Origin: Candidatus Izemoplasma sp.
GTDB lineage: Bacteria; Bacillota_I; Bacilli_A; Izemoplasmatales; Izemoplasmataceae
DNA: 64,000 nt
Reading direction: 5' to 3'
Assembly: GCA_007132465.1 (NCBI GenBank)
Contig: SLOP01000009.1
Span: 1 to 64,000 of the forward strand
In this document: positions 7,359 through 17,500 of the stretch, in pieces
Position numbering within the stretch: the stretch's first letter is position 1
Layout of the letters: each line of letters starts with the position of its first letter
Position numbers and translations under genes: made by a program
Notes under the pieces: model-generated
What the model was told of the DNA's origin: nothing
What the model saw: only the letters and a program-made list of their open reading frames with translations
Database searches by the model: none

Positions 7359-8225
7359 CTATTTGATGATATCTTTTAAGTAGGCTTTAAACACGTCTTT
7401 CAAATCATCGCGACGCAACGCATACTCTACGGTCGCCTCAAGGAACCCCAGTTTGTCTCCCACATCATAACGTCGGCCTTCAAAAACATACGCCAACATT
7501 TCTTCGTGCTTGGCGAGTTCTTTTAAGGCGTCGGTGAGCTGGATTTCATTGCCTGAACCGGGTTTGGTCGTCTCTAAAAGCGGGAATATCGCCGGGGTAA
7601 TCACGTAGCGTCCTAAAATGGCGATGGTGCTCGGTGCGCTTTCTTTCGCTGGTTTTTCCACAAGGTCTTCCACTTTATACGTGCGTTCATCAAGCCTCAT
7701 GCCTTTGACAATACCGTACTTCGATACGTCATCTTCAGCCACGGCTTGCACCCCGAGCACGCTCGCTTTCGATGATTCATAAACATCGATTAACTGCTTT
7801 AAGCATGGGGTTGTATCATGATAAACCACATCGTCCCCCAACAACACCGCAAACGGCTCGTCGCCGATAAAGTGTTTAGCACATAAGATTGCGTGGCCAA
7901 GACCCTTGGGTTCGTGTTGGCGCACAGCGTGAATGCGGACCATGTTTGTTATCTTTCGAACCATCGCAAGGTCTTCAAGCTTGCCTTTTGATGCTAAGAG
8001 CGTCTCAAGTTCGACCGCCCGGTCGAAATGATCTTCAATCGCCGCTTTGTTTTTCGCCGTCACAATCACAATGTCTTCAATGCCCGAGGCAACCGCTTCT
8101 TCGACAATGTATTGCAGCGTCGGCGTATCGACAATTGGTAGCATTTCCTTAGGCATCGCTTTGGTCGCCGGTAAAAACCGAGTGCCTAAGCCTGCGGCGG
8201 GTATCACTGCTTTACGTACGCGCAT
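7359..8225 (-). CDS. galU: UTP-glucose-1-phosphate uridylyltransferase
   Basis: 288 residues, the normal GalU length. The N-terminal nucleotide-binding block KAVIPAAGLGTRFLPATKAMPKE, the block EEAVASGIEDIVIVT, FAVLLGDDV with the metal-binding Asp, and VEKP are all present. It makes UDP-glucose from UTP and glucose-1-phosphate, the sugar donor for glycolipids and exopolysaccharide. The start is ATG 8225, 6 bases after AAGGAGG; the upstream in-frame ATG at 8231 would touch that site. Several surface polysaccharide genes (10855-14434 and 33208-33915) lie in the same window but not in this operon. Confidence 0.93.
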   Translation of the reverse strand: MRVRKAVIPAAGLGTRFLPATKAMPKEMLPIVDTPTLQYIVEEAVASGIEDIVIVTAKNKAAIEDHFDRAVELETLLASKGKLEDLAMVRKITNMVRIHAVRQHEPKGLGHAILCAKHFIGDEPFAVLLGDDVVYHDTTPCLKQLIDVYESSKASVLGVQAVAEDDVSKYGIVKGMRLDERTYKVEDLVEKPAKESAPSTIAILGRYVITPAIFPLLETTKPGSGNEIQLTDALKELAKHEEMLAYVFEGRRYDVGDKLGFLEATVEYALRRDDLKDVFKAYLKDIIK

Positions 8226-8243
8226 CGTCATCCTCCTTCAATT

Positions 8244-8269
8244 GAAAAAAACCGCCCGCTCCCGGGCGG
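8244..8269 (-). terminator. Terminator of the 77-residue membrane protein gene
   Basis: Minus strand CCGCCCG-GGAG-CGGGCGG followed by seven T; begins 3 bases after the stop codon at 8273. Confidence 0.88.
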
Positions 8270-8272
8270 CGG

Positions 8273-8506
8273 TTACACGATAAAATGACGGGTGATTTCG
8301 CTGGTCGCCCAACTGACAACCATCCACATCATAAACGTCAACATGACATGGTGAAACGGCCCAAAAATGATTGAAGCAATGCTGATGAGGGAGGCAATTA
8401 AGAACATGATGCCGACAAACTCGGCCTCACGCTCAATATCGTTGCCGACGACGTAACCGACAAAAGCTCCGAAAAGTGCTTGCACAACATACATAATCCA
8501 AACCAT
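8273..8506 (-). CDS. Small membrane protein, function unknown
   Basis: 77 residues with three hydrophobic stretches (about 1-20, 30-48 and 52-70) and a short charged loop NDIEREAE between the first two. The start ATG 8506 follows GGGAGG at a spacing of 8; an upstream TTG at 8527 would include this site. A TATAAT at 8547-8542 on the minus strand is the likely -10. It is flanked by its own terminator, so it forms a single-gene unit. I do not recognise the family. Confidence 0.65.
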   Translation of the reverse strand: MVWIMYVVQALFGAFVGYVVGNDIEREAEFVGIMFLIASLISIASIIFGPFHHVMLTFMMWMVVSWATSEITRHFIV

Positions 8507-8614
8507 GATTAATACCTCCCGTGTCAAAGCCTTGCAACCCTATTATACACGACTAAAGCACGCTTTTATAGGGGAAAAGTGAAATTCGCAAGAAACAAAG
8601 GGCTGCCTGAAGAC

Positions 8615-9472
8615 CTACTCATCACGTTTCAGTTCGTCCATCAACTTACGTGTCATCGTTTCAAGCCATCGAATAATTGGCTCAAGCCACCGTCTAACCA
8701 AGGTCATCGTCACAACCACCACAATCGCCGCAACCACTAAATCGCTTAAATAATGGTACCCACCCATCAATCGCCCGAGCGCCACCAAACCAAGCCAAGC
8801 TCCGAAAGTCGCCGCGATGACCACACGCACCACAATGCCCGCTTTAAGCTCGCGAGCGGCGACCACAAACACCATCGTCATCGTCGCACTCGTCATGTGG
8901 CCACTTGGAAACGAGGTAAATTGGCCGCCGCCAACAAAAAACCCTTCAGGCACAAACCAATAGCCAACATCCATAGGGTCCACCCCATGCATGAAGCGTT
9001 CACGCATCCACACAAACTTCAGCGTCGCCACAATCAGGTAAGCAATAAAAAACGTGACCACGTAAATCAACGCGTATTCTCGGTAACGACGGTTACGTTC
9101 AGGAAAGAGCACCGCCAACCCCGCCGCACTCACCAGCATCACCAACGTAACCAACGGTACCGTGAAGCCGGGACGATCAAAATACCGCCACACCGTGCCG
9201 ATAAAAAGCGTGACGGCCGCCAGAGAAAAAAGCACCATCATCAGCAGCGTCAGCCGTTTAAACGCGTGGCGGTGCAAGATGGCGTGTTTAAAGAGTACCC
9301 CCACCGCCAAAAACAACATCCAATAATTAGGCATATGCCCAAACCGATGAATAAACACCGTGTAAGGCGTCTGCCCAACATAAAGCATCTCGGATATCGC
9401 ACCGTCAAAAAGCGTCGCCAGCATCAGCAACGCAGTGAAGAGTCCGAATAAACTATAGAACACGACTTTCAT
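8615..9472 (-). CDS. PAP2-superfamily membrane phosphatase
   Basis: 285 residues with about six membrane helices. The three PAP2 motifs are visible in order: KFVWMRERF (motif 1, with RF in place of the usual RP), SFPSGHMTS (motif 2, catalytic His) and GRLMGGYHYLSDLVVA (motif 3, nucleophile His and its Asp partner). Enzymes of this fold remove phosphate from lipid phosphates such as undecaprenyl diphosphate or phosphatidic acid on the outer face of the membrane. The charged C-terminal tail is cytosolic. Start ATG 9472 has a GGTGGTGAT site. The exact lipid cannot be told from the sequence. Neighbouring GalU and polysaccharide genes make recycling of the lipid carrier a fair guess. Confidence 0.82.
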   Translation of the reverse strand: MKVVFYSLFGLFTALLMLATLFDGAISEMLYVGQTPYTVFIHRFGHMPNYWMLFLAVGVLFKHAILHRHAFKRLTLLMMVLFSLAAVTLFIGTVWRYFDRPGFTVPLVTLVMLVSAAGLAVLFPERNRRYREYALIYVVTFFIAYLIVATLKFVWMRERFMHGVDPMDVGYWFVPEGFFVGGGQFTSFPSGHMTSATMTMVFVVAARELKAGIVVRVVIAATFGAWLGLVALGRLMGGYHYLSDLVVAAIVVVVTMTLVRRWLEPIIRWLETMTRKLMDELKRDE

Positions 9473-9496
9473 GCTATCACCACCGTGTACGATAGA

Positions 9497-10165
9497 TTAA
9501 CGACGCTTTGATAGCACCGCTTTCACGCTACCTTGCGTAAAGGTCTGAGGCACATACACGACGTGATCATATCGCGGCCCCTTAAGCCCATAACGGCTAT
9601 GGTAACCAATGACATTGATGTACGCATCAATGTCATGGCTCTCTTGCATCTGCACCAGCAAGTCCCACGTCGCCACCGCATCGGCATGCGCGCGATGCGC
9701 GCTCACATTATCGATGCCGAAACGTTCGAGCGCATTTTCCAATCGATGCGGGTACGGGTGAGTGTCTTTATAGACTGTCATCATGTCCAACACATCACAG
9801 GCAAACTTAAACCCTGCACCAAACCGATGCATCAACGCATCCACAAAGGCGATGTCAAACTGCAAGTTATACGCGACCACCAGCGTGCCTGGTGCGAGCA
9901 AACGCTCCACCGTGCGCGCCAGCTCATGCTGGGCAATGCCCGTGACGCTCATCGCCGTGGTGATGCCGGTGATTTCCACGATTTCTGGGCTGATGGGTCG
10001 TGTCGTTTGAACCAGCGTGTTCACATTCTCGACCACATGCCACACTTCCCCTTTGCGTTCACACACCACGGCACCGAAATCAATAATTTCATCGACTTTC
10101 GGATTCAAGCCGGTGGTTTCAACGTCAAAGACAACTAAGCGCTTGACCTTGTCTATCTGTTTCAC
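9497..10165 (-). CDS. DnaQ-like 3'-5' exonuclease (DEDDh)
   Basis: 222 residues. Exo I is FDVETTGL (D and E), Exo II is YNLQFDIAFVD, and Exo III is HRAHADAVAT, giving the DEDDh set of metal and catalytic residues. This is the proofreading-exonuclease fold, as a free-standing protein of the PolC-exonuclease-like type rather than part of a polymerase. The C-terminal 40 residues (YGLKGPRYDHVVYVPQTF) lie outside the fold. The start is GTG 10165, preceded by AAGGGA at about 8 bases. It follows the HEPN-like gene by about 45 bases on the same strand. Substrate (DNA or RNA) cannot be decided. Confidence 0.8.
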   Translation of the reverse strand: MKQIDKVKRLVVFDVETTGLNPKVDEIIDFGAVVCERKGEVWHVVENVNTLVQTTRPISPEIVEITGITTAMSVTGIAQHELARTVERLLAPGTLVVAYNLQFDIAFVDALMHRFGAGFKFACDVLDMMTVYKDTHPYPHRLENALERFGIDNVSAHRAHADAVATWDLLVQMQESHDIDAYINVIGYHSRYGLKGPRYDHVVYVPQTFTQGSVKAVLSKRR

Positions 10166-10211
10166 ACACCCACGTCCCTTATGGTTAAGTTAGGTCTATT
10201 GTAACACATTC

Positions 10212-10613
10212 TTACACACGCGTCTCAAACCGTGAAAACACGGCGTCAAAAAACGCCTCATACACTGTGCTCACTTCATCCCACGTCTCAATAACGCGCT
10301 GCATTACGGAAACGCTTGCGCCGTGCATGATGCGGTTACGCATCATGCGGTACGTTGACGCATCATGCGTGCCAAACACCGTGCGCACATCATCAAACGA
10401 TAGATTATAATACGCAAGCGTGTTCTCAATGGCGATTACATGCAAGGGAACCCGTGCCGGCACTTCACGGCCGATCGCTTGTAAGTGCTTCTTTCTCAAG
10501 GACACATACACATCTTCAGCGAGCACAAAGGACACTAAAAAAGCCTGCACCGCAGGGTGTTCAAGCAAGCGTTGTTTTTCTCGTAATGCTTTTCTCGCAA
10601 TCCGTCTCATCAT
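10212..10613 (-). CDS. Small HEPN-like protein
   Basis: 133 residues, mainly helical, no membrane segment. Near residue 92 it has MMRNRIMHG, which fits the HEPN RNase signature R-(N/D/H)-x3-H (R92, N93, H97), and the block ENTLAYYNLSFDDVRTVFG before it fits the helix that packs next to the motif. HEPN proteins are often RNases in toxin-antitoxin or defence systems, but others are plain nucleotidyltransferase partners. Here no antitoxin or nucleotidyltransferase is adjacent; the next gene is a DnaQ-like exonuclease on the same strand. Two ATGs (10613 and 10610) follow AAGGTGAGG; either may be used. Identification rests on one motif, so confidence in the family is moderate. Confidence 0.5.
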   Translation of the reverse strand: MMRRIARKALREKQRLLEHPAVQAFLVSFVLAEDVYVSLRKKHLQAIGREVPARVPLHVIAIENTLAYYNLSFDDVRTVFGTHDASTYRMMRNRIMHGASVSVMQRVIETWDEVSTVYEAFFDAVFSRFETRV

Positions 10614-10830
10614 ACCTCACCTTCCTAAAGGCGTTCACTGACGCTTTCGTCACGCCCGTTGATCAGTTCGACCCTGGCCGGCTTCTTTCACAGGCCTTAA
10701 TCCCACGCGCAACACCGTAGCACAGCATAACGAAACCATTGTTTTTCCTCCAGCATGCCTACTAACCGCGCCGTAAAATCGGGTTCATTTCAAGGGTTTC
10801 CTCTTGAACAACCGCCTTCATCTTAATCAA

Positions 10831-10853
10831 AAAGCGGAGAATCATCTCCGCTT
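10831..10853 (-). terminator. Terminator of the capD-like gene
   Basis: Minus strand AAGCGGAGA-TGAT-TCTCCGCTT followed by TTTG, starting right after the TGA stop at 10855-10857. Confidence 0.85.
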
Positions 10854-10854
10854 A

Positions 10855-12720
10855 TCAATGCCCATGATGCGTGTGATAGGATTTGATGATACGCTTTAGC
10901 TGCGCTTTCACATCCAGCACGCCGAGTGACTCAAAGCGTTCCATGATATCGGTGAAAGTTGCTTCATCGAAACGGCTTTCACCGTTACCGGCGGCGTGTT
11001 CGATGAAAATTTTGCGGTTCGGTGTTTTGATGTTGTTGTCAACATCAATGAGCAGTTCTTCAAACAGTTTTTCACCCGGTCGTAATCCGGTATATTCAAC
11101 GTCGATGTCTTTGTAAGGTTTATAGCCGGCGAGTCGAATCATCTTTTCAGCAAGGTCCTTAATCTTGACGGGCTCGCCCATGTCGAGCACGAAAATCTCG
11201 CCGCCCTTGGCATAGACGGCGCTTTGGAGAATCAGGGCCACCGATTCTCGAATCGTCATAAAGAAGCGCGTGATTTCTGGATGCGTGACAGTGACGGGAC
11301 CGCCTTCTTCAATTTGCTTTTTAAAGAGCGGGATAACGCTCCCGTTTGAACCCAGCACATTGCCGAAGCGGACAGCCGAATAGGTGGTCTGTTCGCTTTG
11401 GTTGGCGAAATGTTGCACAATCAGTTCAGCGTACCGTTTGGTGGCACCCATGACGTTGGTTGGACGGACGGCCTTGTCGCTTGAAACAAGGACGAAATGG
11501 TCGGCTTTATACTTATCAGCGAGTTTGGCAGCGTAGTACGTGCCAATCACGTTGGTGCGTATCGCTTCATGCGGAGATGTTTCCATGAGTGGCACGTGTT
11601 TGTGCGCGGCCGCGTGGAAGACGAGATTGAACTGGTATTGTTTATAGACAGACTCGAGGCGTTGGTCGTTATAGACGCTGCCGATAATCACATCAAGGCA
11701 ACCGGTCCGTTTTTGTTTCCGACATCGCCGCTCAATCTCTTGTTGAACGTCGTAGGCGTTGTTTTCATAACTATCGAAGATGACGAGTTTGGCAGGCCGT
11801 AATTCAACAATCTGTCGGGACAGTTCGGATCCAATCGAACCGCCACCGCCGGTCACCAACACGGTTTTGCCTTTGACCATGTTTTTCATTTCCTTGTTGT
11901 CGAGTTCCACAATATCACGGTTCATGAGATCTTCGACGTGCACGTCGATAATTTTCGTCGCGCCGTTGCCTTTGACCTCTTCCATCAACGGTAAGCGTTT
12001 AATGCGGACATGCTGTTCGGTAAACATTCTGAGCATGTCTTGAAGTTTTTTAAAGTTAATGTTTTTTATCGCAATGATGACCTCTTCGATGCGATACTCC
12101 TCGATAAACTCGGGAACCTGTTTAATCGGTCCGAGAATCCGAATACCCGACAGTCGGCTACCAATTTTATCACCATCATCATCGACAAACGCAACGGGGA
12201 TGTTGGGCATCGCTTTGTTTCGGTAAATTTCCTTGAGCACCATCTCGCCGCCATCGCCGGCGCCGATAATCAGTGTTCGGACCCCAAGCGCTTGCCGCCA
12301 GTCCATGTTGGTGCGAAGGAAGTTGACGGCGCGTTTGGCCACGCGAGGAAGCGTTAGAAGCACCATTTCCAGTGGGGCAATGAACACGAAGGCTTGCCAA
12401 CTGACAAAATCAATGCCCGAGAACCCGAAGAAAAACGATAAGAACACATTGGAAATAAGCACCACAGAAAAGATTTTAAACGCATCTTCAAAGCCAAAAT
12501 GGTCAAGCAACATTCGATACAAGCCAAATGCCACGAAGAAGACAATTTTTAACACCACGATAACGGGTAAAATCATCAAAATGTTGCGATAATCGATGGT
12601 GATGTCAAGCGCATGGAAAATAAACACGGTCGCCCCATACGTCAAGGCAATCGAAAAGGCATCAAGCGTCATGAACTGCACTGCGCGAAGCCGTTTTTTC
12701 ATCTTTGCTGATCGATTCAT
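10855..12720 (-). CDS. Membrane-bound nucleoside-diphosphate-sugar 4,6-dehydratase (CapD/EpsC/PglF type)
   Basis: 621 residues. Four hydrophobic helices occupy about residues 13-125. A first nucleotide-binding domain (TLIIGAGDGGEMVLKEI) is followed by the short-chain dehydrogenase domain with VTGGGGSIGSELSRQIV near residue 290. The catalytic stretch is LVSSDKAVRPTNVMGATKRYAE, in which MxxxK replaces the usual YxxxK, as in CapD/WbpM/PglF enzymes. These act on UDP-GlcNAc at the cytosolic face and start synthesis of diamino or deoxy sugars for capsule, glycan or O-antigen. The start ATG 12720 is 7 bases after GGGGAG; an upstream in-frame start at 12777 would include this site. The gene is divergent from wzz and BY-kinase genes, which supports an exopolysaccharide role. 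Confidence 0.9.
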   Translation of the reverse strand: MNRSAKMKKRLRAVQFMTLDAFSIALTYGATVFIFHALDITIDYRNILMILPVIVVLKIVFFVAFGLYRMLLDHFGFEDAFKIFSVVLISNVFLSFFFGFSGIDFVSWQAFVFIAPLEMVLLTLPRVAKRAVNFLRTNMDWRQALGVRTLIIGAGDGGEMVLKEIYRNKAMPNIPVAFVDDDGDKIGSRLSGIRILGPIKQVPEFIEEYRIEEVIIAIKNINFKKLQDMLRMFTEQHVRIKRLPLMEEVKGNGATKIIDVHVEDLMNRDIVELDNKEMKNMVKGKTVLVTGGGGSIGSELSRQIVELRPAKLVIFDSYENNAYDVQQEIERRCRKQKRTGCLDVIIGSVYNDQRLESVYKQYQFNLVFHAAAHKHVPLMETSPHEAIRTNVIGTYYAAKLADKYKADHFVLVSSDKAVRPTNVMGATKRYAELIVQHFANQSEQTTYSAVRFGNVLGSNGSVIPLFKKQIEEGGPVTVTHPEITRFFMTIRESVALILQSAVYAKGGEIFVLDMGEPVKIKDLAEKMIRLAGYKPYKDIDVEYTGLRPGEKLFEELLIDVDNNIKTPNRKIFIEHAAGNGESRFDEATFTDIMERFESLGVLDVKAQLKRIIKSYHTHHGH

Positions 12721-12949
12721 GTGCACACTCCCCTTTTGTCCGTATACAAGAAAACGCAGGTCCGCTCGCCCGGCCATGCGTGGGGGTTTGTTGTTCGCCC
12801 CTTCCCTTGCTCCCTGTTGAATGATGTGTATCGCTATTAATTATACCATAGCAACCCAGAAAAGAAAAAACTTCCTATCACTACACAAGCCGCTCTGTTT
12901 CGTGTATGCTTTTTATGGGAAACAGTTTGGACATAATAGGGCTTTCTTG

Positions 12950-12958
12950 TGATATAAT
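12950..12958 (+). promoter_or_regulatory. Extended -10 promoter of the wzz/BY-kinase operon
   Basis: TGA-TATAAT (12950-12958), about 50 bases before the start codon. A TTGGAC at 12927-12932 lies 20 bases upstream, too far for an ideal -35. A minus-strand TATAAT (12845-12840) probably serves the divergent capD-like gene. Confidence 0.6.
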
Positions 12959-13007
12959 GGACCTGAAATGCTTAACTGACTTTTACTGACTAGAATGGAG
13001 TGTGAGC

Positions 13008-13724
13008 ATGGACCAAGAAGAACGCTACGAACAAGAACTCGATTTAAGCCAGTTGATGCGCATTTTAATCAATCGTTGGTACTTAATACTGATCGCCGTG
13101 ATTGTCATTGGTGGACTAGCGACAGGGTTTGCGGCCACACGAGACGATTACTATGAAGCGCGGACAACCTATGCGATTCAAATTGAGGCCGGCGATGGTT
13201 CGACCATCACCGATGCCGTCAGACTCGTGAATACCTACGTACGCTTTTCAACCAGCGAAGTCGTCATCGATAATTTGGTCGAGACCTTAAACGCCCACCC
13301 TGATACCACGCGCACCTACACGCCACGCGCGCTTCGCACCATGATCAGCGTCCGTGAATCAGGTTCACAATCCATTGCCATTGACATCGTCGTCACATCA
13401 AGCGACCCGGTCGAAGCGGCGCTGGTGGCAAACGAGTTGTTTAATTCTATTGATTACCTGGTCGAAAACGAAATGCAAAACCTTCAAAGCATCGATTCCT
13501 GGGGGATGGCCAAAGTACCCGAGTATCCAAGCGGACCAAACCGCATGCTTTATAGCGTCGTCGGGGTGTTGCTTGGCGGCATGGTCGGTGTGCTCGGTGT
13601 TTTCTTGATTGAGTTTTTCGACAAGACCATCAAATCAACCACCGACATCGAGAAAAAACTACAGCTTCGTGTGCTCGGCATTATCCCCGATTACAACATG
13701 GACGAGGGGGTGTCGGAGGAATGA
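13008..13724 (+). CDS. Wzz-like chain-length / BY-kinase adaptor protein
   Basis: 238 residues with two membrane helices, one near residues 22-42 (LILIAVIVIGGLATGFAATR) and one near 178-200 (VVGVLLGGMVGVLGVFLIEFF), flanking an outer domain. The block ELDLSQLMRILINRWYLI and the proline-rich VPEYPSGPNRMLY just before the second helix are typical of polysaccharide co-polymerases (YveK/CapA/CpsC). In Bacillota this protein activates the separate tyrosine kinase encoded next. It controls the length of the exported polysaccharide. The start is ATG 13008, 7 bases after GGAG; a GTG at 13002 is too close. The stop codon overlaps the start of the kinase gene. Confidence 0.88.
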   Translation: MDQEERYEQELDLSQLMRILINRWYLILIAVIVIGGLATGFAATRDDYYEARTTYAIQIEAGDGSTITDAVRLVNTYVRFSTSEVVIDNLVETLNAHPDTTRTYTPRALRTMISVRESGSQSIAIDIVVTSSDPVEAALVANELFNSIDYLVENEMQNLQSIDSWGMAKVPEYPSGPNRMLYSVVGVLLGGMVGVLGVFLIEFFDKTIKSTTDIEKKLQLRVLGIIPDYNMDEGVSEE

Positions 13725-14434
13725 TGAACAGATTCATTAAAAATAACAACCACAACAAACCATACCACATCATCTCCATGAACGCACCCGACAGTGCCAT
13801 CGCCGAACAGTACCGTAAGCTCCACACCAACATTGATTACTCGAGTTTCAACAAGGAACTTAAGATCATCAACCTGACAAGTTCGTTCCCCGGCGAAGGA
13901 AAAACCGTAACCGTGCTCAACCTTGCCGTGGTCTATAGCCAAGCCAATCAAAAAACGCTGATTATCGACATGGATTTACGCAAGCCCAAAATACACCGTG
14001 CATTTAACTTATCGAACACTCAAGGGCTCACCAGCGTCGCGATTCATGGAAAAGACAAAAGCTCCGTCATTCAACAAATCAGCGAGAACTTGCATGTGTT
14101 GCCTGCAGGCGATAAAATGCCCTTCCCTGTGGAATTTCTCACCAGCAAACAACTTCAAAACGTTATCACCGAACTGAAAGGTGAGTACGATAAAATCATC
14201 ATCGACTGCCCGCCGATGACAGCCGTCACCGATGCCAGCGTCATCTCCAAGTTGACCGATGGGACGATTTTGATTGTTACCTCGCGTAAAACCAACGAGG
14301 ATGTCGCTAAGGCCGTCTTAAAAACGCTTAAAGATAACGGTGCCAACGTCATTGGTAGCGTGCTGACCAAAGTCCACCGGAAAGATCAAAAATATATCTC
14401 CGGCTATTATTACAACAACTACACCGACGAATAA
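13724..14434 (+). CDS. Bacterial tyrosine kinase (BY-kinase, CpsD/CapB/YwqD type)
   Basis: 236 residues. Walker A is SSFPGEGKTVTV, the A' motif is TLIIDMDLRKP, and Walker B is DKIIIDCPP. The C-terminus ends in a tyrosine cluster (YISGYYYNNYTDE) that is the autophosphorylation site in this family. The kinase and its membrane adaptor are separate proteins, the Gram-positive layout. Phosphorylation cycles regulate polymerisation and export of polysaccharide; the matching CpsB-type phosphatase is at 33208-33915. Two ATGs follow GGAGG; the second (13724) has the more normal spacing of 4 bases, while the first (13721) is only 1 base away and overlaps the upstream stop as ATGA. Confidence 0.92.
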   Translation: MNRFIKNNNHNKPYHIISMNAPDSAIAEQYRKLHTNIDYSSFNKELKIINLTSSFPGEGKTVTVLNLAVVYSQANQKTLIIDMDLRKPKIHRAFNLSNTQGLTSVAIHGKDKSSVIQQISENLHVLPAGDKMPFPVEFLTSKQLQNVITELKGEYDKIIIDCPPMTAVTDASVISKLTDGTILIVTSRKTNEDVAKAVLKTLKDNGANVIGSVLTKVHRKDQKYISGYYYNNYTDE

Positions 14435-14449
14435 GCGCACAAAAAACAC

Positions 14450-14487
14450 ACTCCCCATCACCTAACGCGGTGATGGGGAGTTTTTTT
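14450..14487. terminator. Bidirectional terminator between the BY-kinase and CotH genes
   Basis: ACTCCCCATCACC-TAACGC-GGTGATGGGGAGT, a 13-bp stem, followed by seven T on the plus side; on the minus side it is followed by GTGTTTTTTG. It would serve both converging operons. Confidence 0.9.
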
Positions 14488-14525
14488 ATGTGGTGGACGC
14501 GGTGATGATGGCAAAATTATCCCTA

Positions 14526-17500
14526 TTAAGGCGTCACAAAGACCGCAACCACCTCGGTGTCGTGTTCGGTGTTGAGAACGAACGTGCTATCCTCACTAAG
14601 CACCGTGCCGCTGCCATCTTCCCAATGACTGAAAACGTAGCCTTCTTTGGGCTGCGCAACCAGCGTCACGGGGACGTGATTATAATACATGCCTTCCCAC
14701 GTGTCGGCTGCCGGTAAATACTCGCTGTCCGAATTAAACCAAACGGTGTTCACCTTCAGTGAGCCTCGCTCGAGATCGGTCTTGAGGGTAAGGGTGAAAG
14801 CGCCATCTAAGTTAAAGTAATCGATGAGTTGCGCACGGGCGTAATCGGGGCGGCCTGATGCGAAATCATACATCCGGTTGACACGCGAGCGCCACAAACT
14901 CATGCTCGATGGATAACCGTAACGGGCGATGTGTTCAGGCATTTCGACCTCATAGAGCGACACATAACCATCCAAAATGTCATGCACACGTTCAGGGTTG
15001 AAAACGGTGTTGGTCATGTCGGCGAACACGTTGATGAAATAGGTTCGGAATGATTCGTTCGCCAACAGGCTAACGAACAACTCCCCGGTGCGAAAATCAT
15101 CCCCTGTCATCCGCTCAAAACTCTCCATTGATGGGTCTACACCCCCAAAAGAAACCCCAAAGGAGGCGTCGAGATCGTTGACCAACCACCGCCAGCGTCC
15201 ATCGTGACCATACGGCGCATCAGGGTAAAAACGGTCGGTGTTTAAGCGCCAGTAGCGCACGTTGTTTTGCGGCCAATCGGTGTTGATGACGTAAAGTTGC
15301 ATGGCGTAATACGTCGCCAGGTTTTCCATGTCGATGAGCGTGCTCGCATAGTCGTAATGTGCGTTAATGGCCATGTTGTTGTCGAGGACATAATCCCGTG
15401 AATATCGGTAGTGAGCGATGCCTGCAGAGGACCCATCGTCTAAGCGCCCGTTGCCATCGAGGATGGTGACGTTATCGGGGTTGACGCCGTGATGCGCTTC
15501 GAAGTAAAAGCGGTCGACGCGATCGCGAATGTTGCGTATGCCAAAGTATTCGCCGTTAATGAAGACAATGACCGGTTGGTTGTGTTGCCCATCCAACGGA
15601 AGCGGCCGGAAGATGTCGTGCATCGCCGCTTCGCCAAAGAAGGTTCGGTTATAAGCCTGTCCACCGTTTCGCAGTAAGATGCGCCGGAAACTGTTCATGT
15701 CTTTATCGTCGAAGAAAGGGACGTTAAAGGCGTTGACATCATCGTAATCATAGCGTGCGTAAAAACGGTACGATTTGAAAGCGTATTTACGGCTCAACCC
15801 GCCGTGGACACGCATGCCGGCGTTTTGGGAAAACAACAAATCGCCTTGATGACTGTAGTATTCCAAGTGAACGGGGCGTTCCCACTCGGGTCCTCGCTCA
15901 AAGTAGTTGCCGGTGCGGTTGTCGTCGGCTTCGTCAATGGAATCGTCGTAATTCGCCCCGGGCACGTAAATGCCCGTCTCGTAATCAAACAAGTGTTCCA
16001 TGTCGGTGACGATGGAAAGGATTGGGAAGGTATAGCGGGTAGGCATGTCATCATCCACAAAATACGTGTGGGTCACGACGCGGCTTTGATTCCCCGCGTC
16101 ATCAACGGCCATTGCCCGCACCGTGGTGGCCTTGAAGTAAGGCTCAGCCGGTAGATTCCATCGCGTCAGGTAGGAGGTGGTTTTGATGCGGGATAAAGGC
16201 GGCCTCGGGTCGGCCGGCTCAACACCGCGTTGGATGATGATAATGTCGCCTTCGGTGGGTGGATCAATCATCTGGTGGGTGATGGTGATGGCGCCGTCAT
16301 ATACGTCAGAATCGGTCGTCGGGGTTGACCCGTCAAGCGTGTAATATATGGTCGCGTTGGCCTCCGCTTCAAGCATCAAGAAAAAGCTCTCGGTGTAAAA
16401 GCCACCCGCGTGTGAAAATTCCGGGGTAAACTCATGGGGTAGCCGTCCCGGGTTATGATTGGCCTCGCCCGGGCTTGTGTGGTTCGCATCAAAGTATTCC
16501 CAGTTGGCGGTGCCATCCGGATAGCGACCATACGACATGTCACGCGGCACAAAGGTTGCGTCGACGGCGTCGACCACCGTCTCGCCGTCGGTGTAAACAA
16601 GCATGAGCGGTTCGCCCTCGCGAGCGATGGAAAAATTCGTGTGCAAATAACCCAAAGAGTCGGTTGTGTTTTTGCCTGAGGCAAAAATCAGTTTATGCTC
16701 GCCCGCACCGATGTGGCTGCCCGCAGGAAACGTCCATTGCGTTAAGTCCTCAGCGTCATCGGTGAGGTAATAGCCTGACAAATCAATGGGAAACGCGTTG
16801 GGGTTATAAAGCTCAATCCAATCTTCATAATCGCCATCGCCATCGGCGATGGTTGACCCGTTAGAAGCCATGAACTCATTGATGAGAACGCTGCCTGGCA
16901 AGTAGCGGGGTTGACGTTCGCTGATGTTGTGCCAATAGGGACGAAGCACTTCGTAGCCTTGCGCCCCATCGTCAAAGGTGACGGGGTTGTCGCGAAGGTC
17001 CACTGAGGCGAAGATATTTTGTGCCGGGTTGTCCTGCAGGGCTCCTTGGCTCATCAGATTGGCGAGCACGGTGAAGTCGGTCGTGCCGGTATTACGGATG
17101 TTTAAACGCGATAAATTGACGAGGTGAGTGAAGTGTTGCAGGTTATCGCGCATCGGCACGTTACGCATGATTAAGGTGCGAAGTTCGACGAGCGAGGCGA
17201 TGGGCGCAAGGTCAATCAGGTCGATGTTGGAATGGATGTTTAAGTATTCGAGTTGGGTGAACCCGGCGACCACCGCGATGTCGTTGATGCCCGTTTGACG
17301 AATGTTTAAGTGCTTAAGTTGCGTGAGGGGAGCTAAATCTGAAAGCGTGCGGTCTTGAATCGGGTTTAGGCTAATATCTAACTGGCGCAATTTGCTGAGC
17401 GACCCCAGCGGCGCGAGGTCGGTGATGAGGTTGTCGCGTACAATGAGGGTCTCAAGGTTTGTCATCTCCGCCAACAAACTGATGTCTGTCAAACGAATGC

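Noticed and set aside
8753-9451. Long plus-strand frame rich in His and Arg opposite the PAP2 gene
   Set aside because: It is antisense to a gene with clear motifs, has no ribosome site, and has a composition typical of a shadow frame.
10355-10720. Plus-strand frame opposite the HEPN-like gene
   Set aside because: No ribosome site or promoter; low-quality protein; the minus-strand gene has both a start site and a motif.
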